DNA from: Aurantiacibacter aquimixticola
GTDB lineage: Bacteria > Pseudomonadota > Alphaproteobacteria > Sphingomonadales > Sphingomonadaceae
Assembly: GCF_003605475.1 (NCBI RefSeq)
Contig: NZ_RAHX01000001.1
Coordinates: 930,001 to 994,000, forward strand
Direction: 5' to 3'
DNA: 64,000 nucleotides
Under the pieces are notes generated by a model. That model made no database searches. It worked only from the letters and a program-made list of their open reading frames with translations, and had not been told where the DNA came from. Positions within the stretch are counted from its first letter, which is position 1, and each line of letters starts with the position of its first letter. The translations under genes were made by a program, and so were the position numbers. This document shows, one piece after another, positions 1-8,299 of this stretch.

Positions 1-1145
1 ATGTCCGCCGCTTCGCGCGCTTCGTCGCTGGTGGCGTGGCGGACGTTTTCGCGGCCAGCGAGTGACGCTGGCAGGGCATCGAGGTTCGGCTCCACGACCA
101 ACACCTGCGCGCCATCCAACTCGGCGACGGCCTCCACGATTTCGAGCGCGGGACTCTCGCGCACATCATCGACATCGGGTTTGTAAGTGATGCCGTAGCA
201 GGCGATGGTCGGCGACTTGAAGCGGTCCGCCAGCGCCGCGATCGATTGCACGACGCGGCGCGGCTTGTCGTCATTCACCTCGCGCGCGGTGCGGATCAGG
301 CGGGCCTCGTCCGGCGCGCTGGACACGATGAACCAGGGATCGACGGCAATGCAGTGACCGCCAACGCCCGCCCCCGGCATTAGGATATTCACGCGCGGAT
401 GCTGGTTCGCCAGCTCGCGCACCTGCCAGATATCGGTGCCGAGTGTGTCGCAGATCACCGACAGCTCATTGGCGAAAGCGATGTTCACGTCGCGATAGGC
501 GTTTTCGGAAAGCTTGCAGAGCTCTGCCACCCGGCTGTCGGTGACATAGCACGTCCCCATCACGAAGCTTTGATAGAGCCGCGCAGCCTTGTTAGCGCAA
601 GCTGTCGTCAGCCCGCCGATGATACGATCGTTGCTGACAAGCTCGCGCAGCATCTGTCCGGGCAAGATGCGCTCGGGGCAGTGGCACAGCGCCACATCCG
701 CATCCCGGTCCTCGTCGCGATAGCGCGGGAAGACTAGGTCCGGGCGCTCCTCTGCGAAGATATCCGCTAGCCGCTCGGTGCTGCCGACAGGGGACGTACT
801 CTCGAGGATGACCACATTGCCCTTCTCCAGCACCGGCGCGATGGTGCGCGCAGCGGCCTCGACGAAAGACATGTCCGGACCATTGCCTTCCACCAGCGGC
901 GTCGGCACCGCAATCAGGAAGAATTCGGCGGACTCGGCGTTGGTCGTTGCGCGCAGGCGTCCGGTCTCGACCGAGGCCGAAAGCAGCATCTGCAAGTCCG
1001 GCTCCTGAAAATGGGCCTGTCCCGCATTCACCGCATCGACCACGCTTTCATTCACGTCGAGACCGACGACTTCGTGCCCGCGGCTCGCCAGCATGGCGGC
1101 GGTGGGCAGGCCGATATAGCCGAGGCCGACGGTGCAGATTTTCAC
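1..1145 (-). CDS. wecC: UDP-N-acetyl-D-mannosamine dehydrogenase (3' end outside window)
   Basis: Oxidises UDP-ManNAc to UDP-ManNAcA with NAD+, supplying a sugar for surface polysaccharide. My translation of the minus strand opens with a Rossmann motif (VGLGYIGLPTAAML, about residues 6-19). The family active-site signature GVGGHCIAVDPWF follows, with the catalytic Cys, and then a C-terminal UDP-binding region that runs off the window edge. 381 codons are visible of a family length near 420-430. The start is GTG at 1145, overlapping the wecB stop as GTGA, so the two are translationally coupled. UDP-glucose dehydrogenases share the fold, but the adjacent 2-epimerase favours WecC. Confidence 0.92.
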   Translation of the reverse strand, partial: MKICTVGLGYIGLPTAAMLASRGHEVVGLDVNESVVDAVNAGQAHFQEPDLQMLLSASVETGRLRATTNAESAEFFLIAVPTPLVEGNGPDMSFVEAAARTIAPVLEKGNVVILESTSPVGSTERLADIFAEERPDLVFPRYRDEDRDADVALCHCPERILPGQMLRELVSNDRIIGGLTTACANKAARLYQSFVMGTCYVTDSRVAELCKLSENAYRDVNIAFANELSVICDTLGTDIWQVRELANQHPRVNILMPGAGVGGHCIAVDPWFIVSSAPDEARLIRTAREVNDDKPRRVVQSIAALADRFKSPTIACYGITYKPDVDDVRESPALEIVEAVAELDGAQVLVVEPNLDALPASLAGRENVRHATSDEAREAAD

Positions 1146-2314
1146 TGTGCGCGCTCCATCAGGAAAGCGGAAATGCTCGCCGCAATCTTCTTCGAGGCGG
1201 TGCCATCGCCATAGGGGAAGACCTTCTGGGCACAACGCGCGTAATGCTTCGGCTCGTCCAGCAGGCGCGCGGCTGCAGCAAGAATGGTGTCGATGTCGGT
1301 GCCGACGATCTGCGCGACGCCGGTCTCGACCGCCTCGGGCCGTTCCGTCACTTCGCGCATCACCAGCACCGGCTTGCCCAGAGCAGGCGCTTCTTCCTGG
1401 ATGCCGCCGCTGTCGGTCAGCACGAAATGCGCCGCCTGCATCAGCGCTACCATCTGCACGTAGTCGACCGGAGGGATGAGATGAATCGCATCGGTATCGC
1501 CCAGCCGAGCTTCGACCACGTTCTTCACCTGCGGATTGAGGTGCACGGGATAGACGATCTGCAAATCGCCCCGATCGGCCAGTGCGCGCAAGGCATCGCA
1601 AATGCGCGCGAAGCCATCGCCGAAACTCTCGCGCCGATGGCCCGTCACCAGCACGAGCTTGCGGGCGGGATCGAGCGATATGGGCAGCGTGTCCAGTCCT
1701 TCGCCCGCCAATCGTCCCGCGACGTGAAGCAGCGCGTCGATGCCGGAATTGCCTGTCACCTCGATCTGGCGACCACCCTGTTTCACGGGGCGCTCGCGAC
1801 GCAGGTTTTCCGCGGCGATTTTCGTCGGCGCCCACAAAAGGTCCGCAACGGCATCGATGGCGATGCGATTGAACTCCTCGGGCCATGGCCGTTGGATATC
1901 GTGGCTGCGAAGCCCCGCCTCGACGTGACCGACCGGAACACGCGCGTAGAATGCCGCCTGTGCCGCCGCCATGGCCGATGTAGTGTCGCCGTGCACCAGC
2001 ACGAGACCGGGCTTGTACCGTTCGATCTGAATGGTCATCGCGTCGAGCACACGGGCGCTGATCTCGGCCAGTGTCTGGCCCGGCGTCATCAGGTCGAGGT
2101 CGATATCCGGCGTCTCTTCGAAAACCGCGAACACCTGATCGAGCATCTGACGGTGCTGCCCGGTGGTGATGACTTTCAGTTCGACCTCCGGAACCTGGCG
2201 CAATGCGCGGACCACGGGAAGCATCTTGATCGCCTCTGGACGCGTGCCGATCACGAGCAGAACCGGCGTCACCTGATGCGCGCCGACAAGGGGTTGGGGA
2301 TTGAACTCGACCAC
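1142..2314 (-). CDS. wecB: UDP-N-acetylglucosamine 2-epimerase (non-hydrolysing)
   Basis: Interconverts UDP-GlcNAc and UDP-ManNAc in the cytoplasm, feeding the coupled wecC dehydrogenase. The start of the domain carries the family signature IGTRPEAIKM, followed by HGDTTS, HVEAGLRS, TGHRRES and SDSGGIQEEAP, all typical of the GT-B fold epimerase. At 390 codons it is the normal length. The annotated start is GTG (2314) with no good ribosome binding site; an in-frame GTG 15 codons later (before TPVLLVIGTRP) would fit homologues better. Together with wecC it points to a ManNAcA-containing polysaccharide whose glycosyltransferases lie outside the window. Confidence 0.95.
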   Translation of the reverse strand: MVEFNPQPLVGAHQVTPVLLVIGTRPEAIKMLPVVRALRQVPEVELKVITTGQHRQMLDQVFAVFEETPDIDLDLMTPGQTLAEISARVLDAMTIQIERYKPGLVLVHGDTTSAMAAAQAAFYARVPVGHVEAGLRSHDIQRPWPEEFNRIAIDAVADLLWAPTKIAAENLRRERPVKQGGRQIEVTGNSGIDALLHVAGRLAGEGLDTLPISLDPARKLVLVTGHRRESFGDGFARICDALRALADRGDLQIVYPVHLNPQVKNVVEARLGDTDAIHLIPPVDYVQMVALMQAAHFVLTDSGGIQEEAPALGKPVLVMREVTERPEAVETGVAQIVGTDIDTILAAAARLLDEPKHYARCAQKVFPYGDGTASKKIAASISAFLMERAQ

Positions 2315-2360
2315 GCGGCAGGCCTACCGATTTCGCGTAAAAATAGTCCTACCGACGCGT

Positions 2361-3602
2361 TCACCTTACCATCGGCTCGGCCGGCTCTCCGACCCGGACG
2401 CCCTCGCGCCCGCGCCGCGCATCCACGGCAGCCTGCACTGCGGCGTAGAAGCGATTGCGCTCCGCCCCAGCGCCATTGCTTCCGGTCGATTGTCGCCAGT
2501 TGGAATTGGTCGCGATGACGAGATTGCGCTCCGGATCGACGAATATGCCCTGCCCGAACAGACCGCTCGCCGCATACGCACCACCGGGATAGGTCCACCA
2601 CTGATAAGCGTAACCGCGATCGAACCGACCCGTGGGAAAGGCAGGCTGCGTTGCTTCCTCGAACCAGCCCTCAGGTACCACGCGCTCGCCCCCGGCCATG
2701 CCACCGCCCAGCGCGAACAAGCCGAACCGCGCCATGTCTCGCGTGCTTGCCTGAATGCAGCAGCCGGAGATTTCGCTGCCGCTGCTGGAGAGGATCCAGG
2801 TCGCATCCTGCGCCATGCCAAAGGGCTGCCAGACCTTCTCGGAAAGATAATCCGCCAGCGTCTTGCCGGTCGCTTCGCGCACCAGAACACCGATCAAGTT
2901 CGTTTCGCCCGTATTGTACTGCCAGCGCGTTCCCGGCTCCGCCTCGCGCGGTAGCTGCCGCATGTAATCGACCAGCGCATCGACGCCCTCAACTTGCGGA
3001 ACATGCTCGTTGAAGCGCGCCACATCGCTTTCCGGATCGGTATAGTCCTCGTTCCAGCGCACGCCGCTCGACATCGTGAGCAAGTGACGGATCGTCACGT
3101 CGTCATAGGCGGAGCCGCGCATGTCCGGCAGATATTTGCTCACCGGATCTTCGAGACTATCGATATGACCGTCCTTTAGCGCCGCGCCGACCAGCGTCGA
3201 GGTCAGGCTCTTGGCGACCGAGAAACTCGTCCATTTGCCATCGGCGGAGAAATCGAGCCCGTAGCGCTCAAGCACCACGGCTCCGTCATGCACGACGACC
3301 ACGGCAGCGGCATTCTGGCTCTGCATGAAGCCGTCGAGATCGAAGCCGGGCAGATCGAGCGGCTCTCCCTCGGGCAGCGGGTGGGTCGCGTCGCCCGCTT
3401 CGATCACTCGCGCATCGGCGAGCGCCGGGAAAGCGTCGAGGGCGCGGAAAGCTGCATTGCGCTGGTCGACAGACCAGAACAACACGTTGCGGTCGGTCGG
3501 CATGTTGGCGAGAAGGGCGCGCTGATCCCGATCAAGCGCAAAGAAGACGATGCCGCTGATCGCGACGAGCACGAGCACGATGCCGATCAGCCACTTTTTC
3601 AT
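2361..3602 (-). CDS. Serine hydrolase, class C beta-lactamase-related
   Basis: Beta-lactamase/transpeptidase-fold serine hydrolase, related to 6-aminohexanoate-dimer hydrolase (NylB) and EstB esterases. The N-terminus (MKKWLIGIVLVLV) is a membrane anchor or uncleaved signal. The nucleophile motif SxxK reads SVAK in FSVAKSLTS, the second motif YxN is YNTGETN, and a conserved YQWWTYP segment precedes the third motif region. It is 413 residues from ATG 3602, which overlaps the cfa stop as ATGA. That start is preferred because it begins the hydrophobic segment. The substrate cannot be read from the sequence. It is the third gene of a phrB-cfa-hydrolase run. Confidence 0.85.
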   Translation of the reverse strand: MKKWLIGIVLVLVAISGIVFFALDRDQRALLANMPTDRNVLFWSVDQRNAAFRALDAFPALADARVIEAGDATHPLPEGEPLDLPGFDLDGFMQSQNAAAVVVVHDGAVVLERYGLDFSADGKWTSFSVAKSLTSTLVGAALKDGHIDSLEDPVSKYLPDMRGSAYDDVTIRHLLTMSSGVRWNEDYTDPESDVARFNEHVPQVEGVDALVDYMRQLPREAEPGTRWQYNTGETNLIGVLVREATGKTLADYLSEKVWQPFGMAQDATWILSSSGSEISGCCIQASTRDMARFGLFALGGGMAGGERVVPEGWFEEATQPAFPTGRFDRGYAYQWWTYPGGAYAASGLFGQGIFVDPERNLVIATNSNWRQSTGSNGAGAERNRFYAAVQAAVDARRGREGVRVGEPAEPMVR

Positions 3603-4837
3603 GCGCCGCCCTTTGCCAAAGTGACCTGGCTGACAGTGATGCCGCCACCGCGAAACCCGCCTTCGCAATACATCAGGTAGAAGCGCCAGAGGTCTTGAAA
3701 CTTGCGGTCGAAACCGGCGGGCAGTTCGCCTGCCTCCGCCGCCTCATCGAAGCTTTCCCGCCAGATTTTCAGTGTTTCCGCGTAGTCCAGGCCGAAGTCC
3801 TCCTGGTCCGTCCATGAGAGTCCACGCGCTTCGGCGAGGCGGCGGAATTCGCTGGTGCGGATGAGGATGCCGCCGGGGAAAACGTAGGCCTGAATGAAAT
3901 CGGCGGTCTTGGCATAGGCATCGTAAAGATCGTCGTGCAGGGCGATGAACTGGATCGCAGCGCGCCCGCCCGGTTTCAGATTGCGAGCGATGCAGTCCAT
4001 GAAGGTCGGCCAATATTCGCGGCCCAGCGCCTCGACCATTTCGACACTGACAATGGCATCGAACTGCCCCGCCGTGTCGCGATAGTCCTGTTTGAGGAAT
4101 TGCACGCCCGCATGATGCTCGCGCGCCCAGTCCAGCTGTTCATCGGACAGGCTGACGGCATCGACGCGCGCGCCCTGCGCCGCAAAATGCGCGGAAAGCG
4201 CGCCCCAGCCGCAGCCGATCTCCAGCAGGGTCTCGGGCTCGCCCACCCGTTCGGCAAGGCGCTGCCACTTGCGATGCTGGGAGACTTCGAGCGTGCCTTG
4301 TTCCAGCAGATAGCCGGAGGAATAGCTCATCGTCGGATCGAGCCATGCGGCGTAGAAATCGTTGCCGAGATCGTAATGCGCGTGAATGTTCTTTTCGGCC
4401 TGGGCCCTGGTGTTGCGGTTCAGCGCATGAAGCGCCCTTGCCGCCCAGCGCCATGGGCCTTTGGCACGCGCCGTGTCGCCCAGGGCGCGGGCATTGTCGA
4501 CGAACAGCGCGAAGAAGCTGACCGGGTCGTCGCTCGACCACTCAGCCGCTTCCCACGCCTGATACAGCCCGACGGAGCCTCCCGTCGCCACACGGAGCAG
4601 ACCACGCCAGTCATGTAGGTGCACTTCGCATTCGAAGCCGGGCGCGCGGCCGCCGAGCGTGCGCCGCGTGCCGTCCGGCAGAATGCCCCGCAGCGTCCCG
4701 CGTGCAAGGCCCGCATCGATCCGGTCGAGCAGTCTGGAAGCAGCGGGAGCGAAAAGGCGCGCAAATATGCCCGGATCGGACCTGTAACGCCGCCCGCTTT
4801 CGAGCAGGCTCCCTCCCCTCGCCTGATTTGCCTCCAT
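3599..4837 (-). CDS. cfa: Cyclopropane-fatty-acyl-phospholipid synthase family protein
   Basis: SAM-dependent methylene transfer to unsaturated acyl chains of membrane phospholipids. The 412-residue protein has an N-terminal lipid-binding region and then the CFA synthase core: AHYDLGNDFYAAWLDPTMSY, the SAM motif LEIGCGWGAL, and the later VSVEMVEALG and YVFPGG segments. The order and motifs match the family (usual length about 400). It sits 41 nt downstream of phrB and overlaps the serine hydrolase by 4 nt. CFA synthases are commonly induced by stress or stationary phase, which would suit a photolyase neighbour, but no regulator site is visible. Confidence 0.92.
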   Translation of the reverse strand: MEANQARGGSLLESGRRYRSDPGIFARLFAPAASRLLDRIDAGLARGTLRGILPDGTRRTLGGRAPGFECEVHLHDWRGLLRVATGGSVGLYQAWEAAEWSSDDPVSFFALFVDNARALGDTARAKGPWRWAARALHALNRNTRAQAEKNIHAHYDLGNDFYAAWLDPTMSYSSGYLLEQGTLEVSQHRKWQRLAERVGEPETLLEIGCGWGALSAHFAAQGARVDAVSLSDEQLDWAREHHAGVQFLKQDYRDTAGQFDAIVSVEMVEALGREYWPTFMDCIARNLKPGGRAAIQFIALHDDLYDAYAKTADFIQAYVFPGGILIRTSEFRRLAEARGLSWTDQEDFGLDYAETLKIWRESFDEAAEAGELPAGFDRKFQDLWRFYLMYCEGGFRGGGITVSQVTLAKGGA

Positions 4838-4878
4838 CCGGCCCCTATGCCGCCGCCACCGGCGCGGGGCAAGCGCCG

Positions 4879-6279
4879 CTAATCCTTGGAGTTGCGATAG
4901 GCCTCCAACGCTCGCTCGCGCGCTTCCTTATGGCCGATCAGCTTGTCGGGATAATCGTCGGGCCGGTGCTCGTCATCGGGATCGTGGATGTGTTCGTCAT
5001 CGAGATCGGCAAGCTCGGGCACATATTCTCGGATATAGCCAGCGGCATCGAACTTCTCGCTTTGGCTTAGCGGCGCCATGATGCGGCTGAACATGTTGCT
5101 GTCCACGCCCGTGCCACTGACCCACTGCCAGTTGGTGCCATTGCTGGCATAATCGCCATCGACAAGCGTATCCCAGAACCATCGCTCGCCGTGGCGCCAG
5201 TCGATGAGGAGGTGCTTGATGAGAAAACTCGCGGCGATCATCCGGACGCGGTTGTGCATCCAGCCGGTCTTCCAGAGCTGGCGCATGCCCGCATCAACGA
5301 TGGGATAGCCCGTGCGGCCGTGCTGCCACGCCTCCATCTCGGACTGAATCTGGTCGCTGCGGCTTGGGTTCCGCCACAGTGTGCGCTCGTCGTAATCGCG
5401 ATAACTTTCGCGCGGATAGTCGGGGAATTGGTAGATCACGTTCTGCGCATAATCGCGCCAGATGATTTCCTCCTCATAGGTCTGCCAGCCGTCGGAGCGC
5501 TTGTCCTTCAACCGGTGCCAGATGGTGATCGGTGAGATCTCACCCCAGTGCAGGTGCGGCGACATCTGCGACGTCGCATCCTTGCTCGGCAGGTTCCGTC
5601 CGTCGTCATAGCCAGAGACCTCATCCGCCCACCAGTCGAGCCGCTTATGCGCGGCATCCTCGCCCACGGTCCAGAATTCGCGCAGGCCGCCCGCCCAGTC
5701 TGGCTTGGTCGGCAGCAGATCCCAATCGTCGAGATCGTCGCTCTCGGGCAGGCTGGAGGGCTGCGACAGCGTTTCCGGTTCGGGCAATTCGTCGCGCGGT
5801 GGCAGCAGATCTTTCACCGCCTTCTTGAACGGAGTGTAGATCTTGTAGGGATCGCCGCTGCCTGTGGTCGCCGTACCGGGCGGGAAGAGGTAGTTCCCGT
5901 GATGCAGCTCCAGCTCGCAATCCATGTCCTTCAGCGCGTCGTGAAGGTCTTCTTCGGCCTGCTTGTGCCACGGCTCGTAATGGTGATTGGCATGGATTGC
6001 CGCCGCGCCGGTCTCCTCCGCGAGCTTGGCGAGGATATCGACGCTGTCCCCACGTCGCAGCACGATTTTCGCGTTGCGCCGCCCGAAGCTTTTGCTGAGA
6101 TCCTCCAGCGAGTGGTGCAGCCACCAACGATGCGCGCCGCCGATCTTGCGGTCGCCGGGACGCTCGTCGTCAAGGATGTAGACCGGGATGACCGGTCCCT
6201 CCTGCGCCGCGGCATGCAGCGCGGGCTGGTCCTTTATCCTGAGGTCGCGGCGGAGCCAGACGATCTGCGGCTGAGCGAT
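4879..6279 (-). CDS. phrB: Deoxyribodipyrimidine photo-lyase (start codon unclear)
   Basis: Light-driven repair of cyclobutane pyrimidine dimers with FAD and an antenna cofactor. The core begins QIVWLRRDLRI (photolyase N-terminal Rossmann domain). The C-terminal FAD domain has TGYPIVDAGMRQL, WMHNRVRM, HGERWFWDTLVDGD and NGTNWQWVSGTG. From position 6279 it is 466 residues, the family length. No ATG/GTG/TTG occurs in frame at the expected place: the codon at 6279 is ATC, 7 nt after a GGGAG ribosome binding site, and the nearby ATG (6284) is out of frame. In-frame GTG (6369) or ATG (6384) would add an unrelated leader inside the upstream gene. Confidence 0.9.
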   Translation of the reverse strand: MAQPQIVWLRRDLRIKDQPALHAAAQEGPVIPVYILDDERPGDRKIGGAHRWWLHHSLEDLSKSFGRRNAKIVLRRGDSVDILAKLAEETGAAAIHANHHYEPWHKQAEEDLHDALKDMDCELELHHGNYLFPPGTATTGSGDPYKIYTPFKKAVKDLLPPRDELPEPETLSQPSSLPESDDLDDWDLLPTKPDWAGGLREFWTVGEDAAHKRLDWWADEVSGYDDGRNLPSKDATSQMSPHLHWGEISPITIWHRLKDKRSDGWQTYEEEIIWRDYAQNVIYQFPDYPRESYRDYDERTLWRNPSRSDQIQSEMEAWQHGRTGYPIVDAGMRQLWKTGWMHNRVRMIAASFLIKHLLIDWRHGERWFWDTLVDGDYASNGTNWQWVSGTGVDSNMFSRIMAPLSQSEKFDAAGYIREYVPELADLDDEHIHDPDDEHRPDDYPDKLIGHKEARERALEAYRNSKD

Positions 6280-6310
6280 GGCATTTCTCCCTTTCGAGAG
6301 GCCAACGGGC

Positions 6311-7234
6311 CTATCGCGCGCCCGGTTCCGAGCAGAACTGAGCGGGCACCTCGACGCTGAACCTTTCACGCGAGAGCGGCTCATAAAACCGCGCATCGCC
6401 AAGCACGAAGCTGCCGTCATCCAGCAGGTCGAGAACGGGTGTGCGACTCCAGAAAAGAAACGCCTCGACTTCGCTATCCGCGAGCCGAGCCGCATCGAGA
6501 TCGCAGGCAGATAACGGCATGTTGCCGATACGCTCCATGCCGAGCGCCGCGCCCTCCTCGCTGCTCCAGAAAACCATGTCTCGGTTCAGCGACCAAAGCG
6601 GAGGCGGGCTAGCGATTACTATGTCGGGTCTGATGGGCGCGTCGGAAACGGTCCGCTCTTTGTCGTTTGTCACGCCTGATTGCACGCCGATATAGATAAG
6701 CACCAAGGCAAGTGCCTGCCGACCGGTGCGCCGCCAGTCTCTGCCGCGCTTCTCCTGTCGCAGGGACCACCAAACGGCAAAACCCATCAATCCCCAGAGC
6801 CAGACGTCGATTATGAAAAGCGTATCGCCGTAGAACCACTCGCTCGAAAACGGCTCGAGCAGGCGAATGCCGTAGACGTTGAGCCAGTCGAGCGCCGGGT
6901 GGGTCAGGCAACCGAGAAAAGCGAGGCCGTAGAGCCAGCCGATATGCACGGGCAGCCTCTCCTTCGGCCGCTTGCCGCGCGAGGCCTGCCATCGGTCAAA
7001 TCCCCATAACAATCCGGCCAGTATCAAGGGCAGTAGAACCAGCGCAGGCGGCCCGTGGGTGATACCGCGGCGCAAGCCGAGATGCTCGACGCCCTCCAGC
7101 CAGAAAAAGCACGCGGCATCCACATCGGGCAGGTTTGCGCCGATGATCAGCGCGGGCATCGCGAGGCCTGTTTTCTTCTTGAGTCCGGTCTGCCCGATCA
7201 GCGCGCCGACCAGCGAGTGAGTTAGATTGTCCAA
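6311..7234 (-). CDS. YdjM-like membrane-bound metal-dependent hydrolase (DUF457)
   Basis: Multi-spanning inner-membrane protein of the YdjM/DUF457 'metal-dependent hydrolase' family. Conserved His/Asp clusters lie at the membrane face: NLTHSLVGALIG at the N-terminus, ANLPDVD, RRGITHGP and LGCLTHPALDWLNVYG. About five hydrophobic segments fill residues 20-195; the C-terminal third is soluble. The start is TTG at 7234, beginning the conserved MDNLTHS motif, without a strong ribosome binding site. No enzymatic substrate is established for this family to my knowledge. It precedes phrB on the same strand, and its 3' end lies inside the possible phrB leader. Confidence 0.85.
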   Translation of the reverse strand: MDNLTHSLVGALIGQTGLKKKTGLAMPALIIGANLPDVDAACFFWLEGVEHLGLRRGITHGPPALVLLPLILAGLLWGFDRWQASRGKRPKERLPVHIGWLYGLAFLGCLTHPALDWLNVYGIRLLEPFSSEWFYGDTLFIIDVWLWGLMGFAVWWSLRQEKRGRDWRRTGRQALALVLIYIGVQSGVTNDKERTVSDAPIRPDIVIASPPPLWSLNRDMVFWSSEEGAALGMERIGNMPLSACDLDAARLADSEVEAFLFWSRTPVLDLLDDGSFVLGDARFYEPLSRERFSVEVPAQFCSEPGAR

Positions 7235-7280
7235 GTGTAAGGACTCACGGAAACGGCATCCGAAGTCTGCTCAACCATGC

Positions 7281-8297
7281 TCACCCCTCGACCGTCCAGG
7301 TCTGTCCCTTGGCGAGAAGAGCGGCGAGATCGGGCGTTTTGCCTTCGCTCATCCGCGCATTGTCCTCCACCACCTGCTCTTCGAAGGAGGGGCGCGGGTC
7401 GTCGTACAGCACGCCGAGAGCCTTGGGGAACGGGCCGAACGGCAGTTTGACCAGCATATGCGCGATCGGGCGATTGGTGACATCGTGGCGGATGACGCCC
7501 GCCGCTTCCCAATCGCCATCGACGACATCGACCACTTCGAGCCGGAGCGTATCGCGATCGAGCGTCAGCCCCTTTTCGCCCTTGGCAAACAGCATCGGCT
7601 CGCCATGCTCTAACCAGAGCTGGTTCTCCTCCGCACCCTTGGGCGCGGCGAAGGCGTTGAACACGTCCTTGTTGTAGACGATGCAGTTCTGGAAGATCTC
7701 GATGAAGGCCGCGCCCTTGTGCGCATGCGCCGCTTTGAGCACTTCGGGCAGTTTCTTCGACACATCGAAGCCGCGCGCGACGAACCGCGCGCCAGAGCCG
7801 AGCGCGAAGGCGCAGGGTTCGGCGGGCTGGTCGATGGAGCCGCCGGGCGTAGAAGGGCTCGGCGTACCGATGCGGCTGGTAGGCGAGGCCTGACCCTTGG
7901 TAAGGCCGTAAATCTCGTTGTTGAACAGCATGATCTGCATGTTCACGTTCCGGCGCAGCACATGCATCATGTGGTTGCCGCCGATGGAAAGCCCGTCTCC
8001 ATCACCAGTCACCAGCCACACATCCAGATCGGGATTGGCCAGCTTTACACCCGTCGCCACCGCTGGCGCGCGGCCATGGATCGTGTGGAAGCCGTAGCTC
8101 TCGATATAATAGGGAAAGCGGCTGGAGCACCCGATGCCGCTGATGAAGACGGTGTTCGCCGGGTCGCAACCGAGTTGCGGCAGCGTGCGCTGGACAGCCT
8201 TCAGGATCGCATAATCCCCGCAACCCGGGCACCAGCGAACCTCTTGGTCGGTTTCCCAGTCCTTTAAGGTGGTTTCGATCTTGGTCGGAGCATTCAT
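7281..8297 (-). CDS. korB: 2-oxoacid:ferredoxin oxidoreductase, beta subunit
   Basis: TPP- and [4Fe-4S]-binding subunit of a 2-oxoglutarate-type ferredoxin oxidoreductase. Visible motifs are WCPGCGDY and GIGCSSR (cluster cysteines), the TPP/Mg motif VTGDGDGLSIGGNH with downstream NNEIYGLTKGQ, and a further Cys in IFQNCIVYN. It is 338 residues from ATG 8297, two nucleotides after the korA stop. It works with korA to turn 2-oxoglutarate plus CoA into succinyl-CoA, CO2 and reduced ferredoxin. Specificity for 2-oxoglutarate rather than pyruvate is inferred from the two-subunit architecture. Confidence 0.93.
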   Translation of the reverse strand: MNAPTKIETTLKDWETDQEVRWCPGCGDYAILKAVQRTLPQLGCDPANTVFISGIGCSSRFPYYIESYGFHTIHGRAPAVATGVKLANPDLDVWLVTGDGDGLSIGGNHMMHVLRRNVNMQIMLFNNEIYGLTKGQASPTSRIGTPSPSTPGGSIDQPAEPCAFALGSGARFVARGFDVSKKLPEVLKAAHAHKGAAFIEIFQNCIVYNKDVFNAFAAPKGAEENQLWLEHGEPMLFAKGEKGLTLDRDTLRLEVVDVVDGDWEAAGVIRHDVTNRPIAHMLVKLPFGPFPKALGVLYDDPRPSFEEQVVEDNARMSEGKTPDLAALLAKGQTWTVEG

Positions 8298-8299
8298 GT

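Noticed and set aside
947..2518. 523-codon plus-strand open frame
   Set aside because: Antisense shadow of wecB and the end of wecC; low-complexity Arg/His-rich product.
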